Shown: positions 21,444 through 26,143 of the stretch, piece after piece
Layout: every line of letters begins with the position of its first letter
How positions within the stretch are numbered: position 1 is the stretch's first letter
Source of the DNA: Marinoscillum sp964351885
GTDB lineage: Bacteria > Bacteroidota > Bacteroidia > Cytophagales > Cyclobacteriaceae
DNA: 26,143 nucleotides
Assembly (NCBI GenBank): GCA_964351885.1
Contig: CAYGPP010000042.1
Coordinates: 1 to 26,143 of the forward strand
Reading direction: 5' to 3'
Position numbers and translations under genes: made by a program
Notes under the pieces: model-generated
The model's input: the letters and a program-made list of their open reading frames with translations, nothing else
What the model was told of the DNA's origin: nothing
The model's database searches: none

Positions 21444-23003
21444 ATGAAATTAGAAAATGTAGCATTGGATGAGACGAATTGTTTCTCATCTACTTTCATT
21501 GATTATATAAAGCAAGGTGATGGACTTAAGCCATTTTATGATGCCTTCCCTACAGTAGAGAACTTCAAATCATTAATTGAATCGAGGCAATTTGATGATA
21601 ATAGACGAAAAGTGTTGTCAACACAATTGGCTAGTCAATACAAAGGTTTAAGCGTTGATGGAGCTGTTGAATTCAATATTCAGAGCTTAGCGGATTCAAA
21701 AACCTACACAGTCACTACAGGTCACCAGCTGAATATTTTCACTGGGCCACTTTACTTTATATATAAGATCGTTACGGTAATCAATGTTTGCAAGCAATTG
21801 AAGGCAGCTTATCCCGACTATCATTTTGTGCCCGTTTATTGGATGGCAAGTGAAGACCATGATTTGGATGAGATTAGCTACTTCAATCTTTTTGGTAAGA
21901 AGTATCAGTGGACAACTGATCAAACTGGTCCTGTGGGTAGAATGAGCCCTCACTCTTTGAAGGAGCTATTTGATCAGCTGCCTGAAAAGGTTGAGCTTTT
22001 CGAGAAGGCTTATTTGAACTTTGATAATTTGGCAGATTCTGTCAGATACTATGTCAATGAGTTGTTTGGAGATGAAGGGTTGGTGGTTATTGACAGTGAT
22101 GGTCGAGAGTTGAAAAGCATATTTTCGAAAGTGATTGAGGAAGACTTGCTTCATGGAAAAGCGAATGAATTGGTCAATGAAACATCCTCCAAACTGGAGT
22201 CTGCAGGATATAAGAATCAGGCTTTTTCAAGAGAGATCAATTTTTTCTATTTAGAAACTGGCTCTCGCGAGCGAATTATCAAAGAGGGAGAATTATACAA
22301 AGTACTAAATACCAATCTGAGCTTTTCTGAGGAAGAAATTCTAGCATTAGTGGATTCGAATCCAGAGAAATTCAGTCCGAATGTAATCATGAGACCCCTT
22401 TATCAAGAGACAATCTTACCTAATTTGGCTTATATTGGAGGGCCATCTGAGGTTGCTTATTGGTTTCAATTAAAGGAAGTATTTGTTCATCATCAAGTCT
22501 TTTTTCCAGCACTAATGCCAAGGGTTTTTGGTTTGATCGTCAATAAAGCGAATGAGAAGAAGATTCAGAAACTGAACCTGAGCTCTAAAGATATCTTCAA
22601 GTCAGCAAATGACTTAAAGGAAGATTTCCTAAAGAAGAATAGCGATCGCGATTATGATTTGAATTCCGAGAAAGAATTTTTGAATCAGCTGTTCGAAAAG
22701 ATAAAATCAAAAGGAGAAGATATTGACGCTTCACTGGTTGGCTTCATCGGCGCGGAAGGGGCTAAGGCCCTGAAATCAGTAGAGAATATCAGTAAACGAC
22801 TGAAGCGATCCGAAGAGCAGAACAATGAGACTTCTATGTCTCAGATTGATACGATCAAAGACAAACTGTTTCCCAATGACGGACTACAAGAGCGGAGTGA
22901 AAATTTTCTGAATTTTTATCTGAATAATCCAAAACTTATTAAGGTATTATTGGAGCAGTTTGATGCGTTTTCTTTCAAGTTTCACGTTCTCCATGATGCG
23001 TGA
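21444..23003 (+). CDS. bshC: bacillithiol biosynthesis protein BshC
   Basis: Putative last-step enzyme of bacillithiol synthesis, adding cysteine to GlcN-malate. 519 aa, the usual length. The conserved TGHQLNIFTGPLYFIYK (92-108) and MASEDHDLDEI (134-144) line the nucleotide-like site; SPNVIMRPLYQETILPN and IGGPSEVAYWFQL follow. A coiled-coil-prone charged stretch lies at about 385-480. An AGGA-rich sequence precedes the ATG. bshA and bshB are not in the window. Immediately downstream are the cyclo-ligase gene and ypdA, which encodes the putative bacillithiol disulfide reductase, so the thiol's making and recycling are probably co-expressed. Confidence 0.92.
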   Translation: MKLENVALDETNCFSSTFIDYIKQGDGLKPFYDAFPTVENFKSLIESRQFDDNRRKVLSTQLASQYKGLSVDGAVEFNIQSLADSKTYTVTTGHQLNIFTGPLYFIYKIVTVINVCKQLKAAYPDYHFVPVYWMASEDHDLDEISYFNLFGKKYQWTTDQTGPVGRMSPHSLKELFDQLPEKVELFEKAYLNFDNLADSVRYYVNELFGDEGLVVIDSDGRELKSIFSKVIEEDLLHGKANELVNETSSKLESAGYKNQAFSREINFFYLETGSRERIIKEGELYKVLNTNLSFSEEEILALVDSNPEKFSPNVIMRPLYQETILPNLAYIGGPSEVAYWFQLKEVFVHHQVFFPALMPRVFGLIVNKANEKKIQKLNLSSKDIFKSANDLKEDFLKKNSDRDYDLNSEKEFLNQLFEKIKSKGEDIDASLVGFIGAEGAKALKSVENISKRLKRSEEQNNETSMSQIDTIKDKLFPNDGLQERSENFLNFYLNNPKLIKVLLEQFDAFSFKFHVLHDA

Positions 23004-23581
23004 TGTCTGCTGGCAAGAAGCATATCAGGAAAGCAATACTGAGAAATAGAAGGCTCTTAGACACACGTGTTTATCAGAAGAGAAATGAACAGCTTCTTCA
23101 GAATGTTCTGAAAGTATTAGCACTTTATCTACCCAAATACGTCCATTGCTTTTTACCCATCAGTGCCAATCGAGAACCAAATACTTGGCCAATTGTCAAG
23201 GGGTTCGTTGATAAGGAGATTCAGATGGTGGTTTCAGCCACAGATTTTGAGAGTCAAAACATGACTCATTTCCTGTATACCGACAAGCTGGTTTTTGAAG
23301 ATGACAAATTCGGTATTCCAACTCCTGTGAGTGGAGTAGATGCAGATCTACAAGCGATTGATCTTGTTTTTATTCCGCTACTAGCCGCTGATAAGAAAGG
23401 AAATAGAATCGGTTATGGGAAAGGATACTACGATCGACTTTTACCAGAAATGCGAAAAGACGTATTAAAAGTTGGTTTGAATTTGTGTCCTACATTTGAC
23501 TTTTTTCCTTTTGCTGAGGAGCAAGATGTTCCTTTGGATTGTCTCGTGACGCCTTTTGAAATTATTCATTGTATAGAATGA
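23003..23581 (+). CDS. 5-formyltetrahydrofolate cyclo-ligase
   Basis: ATP-dependent conversion of 5-formyl-THF to 5,10-methenyl-THF. 192 aa from the ATG at 23003. Motifs: an N-terminal basic helix (KKHIRKAILRNRR), FLPISANREPNT (50-61), and the phosphate-binding RIGYGKGYYDRLL (135-147) near the C-terminus. A GTG three bases earlier overlaps the bshC stop by 4 bases; the ATG overlaps it by 1 (TGATG), and I prefer the ATG. The stop overlaps the ypdA ATG by 4 bases. A folate enzyme between two bacillithiol genes may be only a convenient operon slot; no direct link is known to me. Confidence 0.92.
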   Translation: MSAGKKHIRKAILRNRRLLDTRVYQKRNEQLLQNVLKVLALYLPKYVHCFLPISANREPNTWPIVKGFVDKEIQMVVSATDFESQNMTHFLYTDKLVFEDDKFGIPTPVSGVDADLQAIDLVFIPLLAADKKGNRIGYGKGYYDRLLPEMRKDVLKVGLNLCPTFDFFPFAEEQDVPLDCLVTPFEIIHCIE

Positions 23582-24552
23582 CTGAAAAAACTGACATATT
23601 AATAATAGGAGCTGGTCCGATCGGACTGGCTTGTGGTATTGCAGCACAGAATGCACGTTTTGATCATGTGATCTTGGACAAAGGCTGTCTAGTCAATTCG
23701 TTGTACAACTACCCTCAGAATATGACTTTCTTCTCCACTAGTGATCGGTTGGAGGTTGGCGATATTCCTTTTATCTCTCACAATCCAAAACCCACAAGAG
23801 CAGAGGCATTGGAGTATTATCGGAGGGTAACCGCTAGTAGGAAATTGAATACTAGACTATATGAGGCTGTAGAGTCAGTAGAGAAAGAAGGAAATACCTT
23901 TAGTATTAAGTCAAATAAAAACAAGTATTCTGCCAAGGCAGTAATCATCGCAACAGGGTTTTATGACTTGCCCTATTTATTGAATGTTCCTGGTGAAGAT
24001 CTACCGAAAGTCAAGCATTACTATAGCGAGGCACACCCATACTTTGATATGAAAGTGGCCGTAGTAGGTGCGGCTAATTCAAGTGTGGATGTAGCACTGG
24101 AGACATTCCGTAAAGGGGCTAAGGAAGTAACGATGATTATTCGTGAGGAAGAAATCAATCCAAGAGTGAAGTATTGGGTTCGTCCTGATATAGATAATCG
24201 GATAAAGGAGGGGTCGATCAAAGCCTACTTCCAATCCCAAATCACTAAAATTGAGGAACATCAAATAACGGTAAATGCTCCGGATGGAGAAATTACGATG
24301 GAGAATGACTTTGTCCTTGCAATGACAGGGTATCAGCCTGATTTTACTTTTTTAAAGAGTGTTGGTGTCACCATTGGATTAGATGACTTCATGACTCCAG
24401 AATACGAAGATAACACAATGGAAACCAATGTGAAAGGTGTCTATCTCGCAGGAGTTATCTGTGGTGGTCTCAAAACCAATGCTTGGTTTATTGAAAACTC
24501 TCGTGTTCATGCTGAGATGATTATTGATGATTTGAGAGATAAGTGGAATTGA
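23578..24552 (+). CDS. ypdA: YpdA-family putative bacillithiol disulfide reductase
   Basis: FAD/NAD(P)H-dependent oxidoreductase of the YpdA/Bdr family, 324 aa from the ATG at 23578. FAD motif GAGPIG (11-16); NADPH motif GAANSS in VAVVGAANSSVDVALE; C-terminal FAD contact GVYLAGVICGG. YpdA proteins reduce bacillithiol disulfide. The Cys at position 14 in S. aureus YpdA (GGGPCG) is Ile15 here; Cys19 and Cys37 are nearby alternatives. A TTG at 23569 would add three residues but the ATG, overlapping the cyclo-ligase stop by 4 bases, is preferred. Last gene of the operon, ended by a strong terminator. Thioredoxin-reductase-like enzymes lack this overall pattern. Confidence 0.88.
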   Translation: MTEKTDILIIGAGPIGLACGIAAQNARFDHVILDKGCLVNSLYNYPQNMTFFSTSDRLEVGDIPFISHNPKPTRAEALEYYRRVTASRKLNTRLYEAVESVEKEGNTFSIKSNKNKYSAKAVIIATGFYDLPYLLNVPGEDLPKVKHYYSEAHPYFDMKVAVVGAANSSVDVALETFRKGAKEVTMIIREEEINPRVKYWVRPDIDNRIKEGSIKAYFQSQITKIEEHQITVNAPDGEITMENDFVLAMTGYQPDFTFLKSVGVTIGLDDFMTPEYEDNTMETNVKGVYLAGVICGGLKTNAWFIENSRVHAEMIIDDLRDKWN

Positions 24553-24573
24553 TTTTATGGTTCTGATAGTATT

Positions 24574-24611
24574 AAAAAGGCAAGGCTCCTTTTTAAGAGC
24601 CTTGCCTTTTT
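24574..24611. terminator. bidirectional terminator between ypdA and the secreted protein gene
   Basis: A 15-bp perfect stem, AAAAAGGCAAGGCTC (24574-24588) with its complement (24597-24611), and an 8-base loop. The A-run on the left and T-run on the right give a U-tract on either strand, so it can end ypdA transcription rightward (22 bases after its stop) and the secreted-protein gene leftward (53 bases after its stop). Confidence 0.93.
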
Positions 24612-24664
24612 TGATTCTAAACTCGAACTAGCACATCGAGTCAAATCAACATTTGTGTTTCAGA

Positions 24665-26143
24665 CTATTTTATCAACAGCTTTTTAAGCGTAGTTACATT
24701 ATTTTCATCAGATACTCTCACGAAGTATGTTCCGGGCATAAGATTGCTTAGATCAATCTTCTTATTCCATACATTTTGACTTTGAGCGTATTTCTCAGCA
24801 AACACTTGCTGCCCAGTCATAGTGAAAATAGAGATCTCATATTCATGAGCTTCTGGCTGATCAAAGCTTAACATAAAATGTCCGTCAGAAGGATTTGGAT
24901 AAACCGAAACACTCTTGTCTAGGTAGTTCGCAGTTAAGACAATGCTAACTATTGCTTCATCTGAAATGTATGCACAGCCAGAAATAGCTACTTCCACCGA
25001 ATAGGCACCCTTCGTAGTTACTTCAAGCGTTTTGGAGGTCGCATCAGTAATTAATCCTCCATTTAAAAACCATTGATAGCTGTCACCTTCGCTAGCCTCC
25101 ATCACAACTGGAATAGCTTCTAAATCTCCTGAGATAGTTGGCACGAACTCAGGAACAATTGTGATAAACTCAGTTTTTTCTTCAGAGACGTCCTCATTTG
25201 TGGAACTACCTGCAGTTAACTTGACTGTGTTTGTCACTAATTCTTCTGAAGTATATGTTACAGCGTGTGGTCCAATACCAGATGCCGTTTGTGGGTCAGA
25301 ATTTGAGCCAAAATCCCAGGTTAAGGTTTCAATTTCTCCAGATAAAATACTTTCAAAAGTTACAGTGGTACCAGTACAAAATGAGCTGGCATCAACAGAA
25401 AAATCTACTGAAGCAGAACCAGATGGACCTTTCAATTCGAAATTATCAAGAGCTATCCCTACTACAGTAAAAGCAAAATCACTTTTCCAGTGAAATCTAA
25501 AACCGACTGAAGTTGTCCCAGACAAGCTTGAAAGGTCTCTTCGCTTCATAACGAATTCACCATTTGTTGTGCCTGAAAATAGCGGAATAGCTGGCCAACC
25601 TTGCTCAGCGTTATCTACGGCAATGCCATCATACCATTCTCCATTTAATACTACTTCAGGCTCTAGCTGAGACCATGTTACGGCATTATCTGTAGTGTAC
25701 TCCATGATAAAGCCATCCCACTCTTCCTCTGTATTATAATTGGCCATGAACGAAATCTCGTAATTACCAATTTTACTAAAGTCAAAACGAGGGGTATATA
25801 AAAAGCCTTCGGATTGATCGACGTATTGCGCTTCGGAAACACCAGTCACCCAGGCAAAATCACCCGAAGCAGTTCCTTCCTTACCTGCTACAGTCGAATT
25901 GCCCCGTTCCCATCCTGTTCCCGATAAGTTTATGGCATAAAAGTCAACCGAACTTGTTTCGAAATCACCTCCATCAGTTAGGGAATACGAAGGGCTATAA
26001 AGTGGCGTTATGACAACCGTTGAGTTGGTGGTATTTGTACCTCCTTCATATGTAATGGTTAAGGAAGCAACATATTCACCACCATCCTCATAACCATGAA
26101 CCCGATATTCTTCAGTCGACCAATTGCCATCTCCAAAATCACA
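24665..26143 (-). CDS. secreted multidomain protein with T9SS sorting domain (5' end beyond window)
   Basis: The last 492 residues are in the window; the frame stays open to the right edge, so the true start lies outside. The 5' visible part begins CDFGDGNWS, the core of a PKD domain, followed by a jelly-roll-like adhesion/metalloprotease-associated region (GTASGDFAWVTG ... FRFHWKSDF ... GIALDNFEL). A second PKD-like domain (LTWDFGSNSD) and an Ig-like segment (DSYQWFLNGG, then ISGC) come next. The C-terminal ~75 residues are a type A T9SS sorting signal: YPNPSDGHFMLSF, then MPGTYFVRV and a KKLLIK end. The GTG at 25849 is not the start. The N-terminal enzyme domain, if any, is unknown. Confidence 0.9.
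   Translation of the reverse strand, partial: CDFGDGNWSTEEYRVHGYEDGGEYVASLTITYEGGTNTTNSTVVITPLYSPSYSLTDGGDFETSSVDFYAINLSGTGWERGNSTVAGKEGTASGDFAWVTGVSEAQYVDQSEGFLYTPRFDFSKIGNYEISFMANYNTEEEWDGFIMEYTTDNAVTWSQLEPEVVLNGEWYDGIAVDNAEQGWPAIPLFSGTTNGEFVMKRRDLSSLSGTTSVGFRFHWKSDFAFTVVGIALDNFELKGPSGSASVDFSVDASSFCTGTTVTFESILSGEIETLTWDFGSNSDPQTASGIGPHAVTYTSEELVTNTVKLTAGSSTNEDVSEEKTEFITIVPEFVPTISGDLEAIPVVMEASEGDSYQWFLNGGLITDATSKTLEVTTKGAYSVEVAISGCAYISDEAIVSIVLTANYLDKSVSVYPNPSDGHFMLSFDQPEAHEYEISIFTMTGQQVFAEKYAQSQNVWNKKIDLSNLMPGTYFVRVSDENNVTTLKKLLIK

Noticed and set aside
21696..21953. Reading frame opposite bshC
   Set aside because: Lies fully within the strongly conserved TGHQ region of bshC and has no recognisable features.
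25847..25849. GTG at 25849 as the start of the secreted protein
   Set aside because: The frame continues upstream without a stop to the window edge and encodes a PKD domain and more of the same protein.

Overview
The window is chromosomal DNA of a Bacteroidota bacterium, most likely a marine or soil member of the Cytophagales (inference, no search run). The reasons are a type IX secretion C-terminal sorting domain in the last gene, TAnnTTTG promoter boxes at several intergenic regions, bacillithiol genes, short RsmI and DciA versions, weak Shine-Dalgarno sequences, and the gene cluster coaX / outer-membrane barrel / TPR / lptC / CNNM / ppiD, which I recall from this phylum. It is dense housekeeping DNA with no phage, transposase, CRISPR or resistance gene.

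Layout. Positions 1-136 hold the 3' end of a tRNA gene and a degenerate second copy. From 204 to 9806 nearly everything is on the minus strand. Read in transcription order (right to left) there is coaX, a barrel protein, a TPR protein, lptC, a 55-residue two-span membrane protein and a CNNM/CorC protein, packed as one envelope operon. Then comes ppiD with its own promoter box and a terminator, and then DUF493, a pterin dehydratase, rsmI and an inositol-monophosphatase gene. At 9806/9821 the strand switches with only 14 bases between coaX and anmK. anmK, an amino-acid dehydrogenase gene and nhaD run rightward and meet lysC tail to tail.

From 13715 to 17333 the minus strand carries pdhA, a TPR membrane protein, ribH and lysC. 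recF and dciA diverge from pdhA and meet a leftward pair of uncharacterised envelope genes (DUF6048-like and DUF6452-like). A divergent promoter region at about 20013-20073 then drives rimO, bshC, a 5-formyltetrahydrofolate cyclo-ligase gene and ypdA to the right. That operon ends at a strong bidirectional terminator shared with a secreted multidomain protein that is cut off by the window end.

Themes. Peptidoglycan and LPS envelope work includes AnmK recycling, LptC, PpiD folding and the barrel proteins. Translation quality genes are rsmI and rimO. Cofactors include CoA, riboflavin, folate and pterin. Thiol redox is represented by bacillithiol synthesis beside its putative reductase. The best leads are the unannotated 55-aa membrane protein, the bacillithiol operon whose reductase lacks the cysteine thought to be catalytic in Firmicutes, terminators pressed against the next start codon, and the rearranged tRNA remnant.
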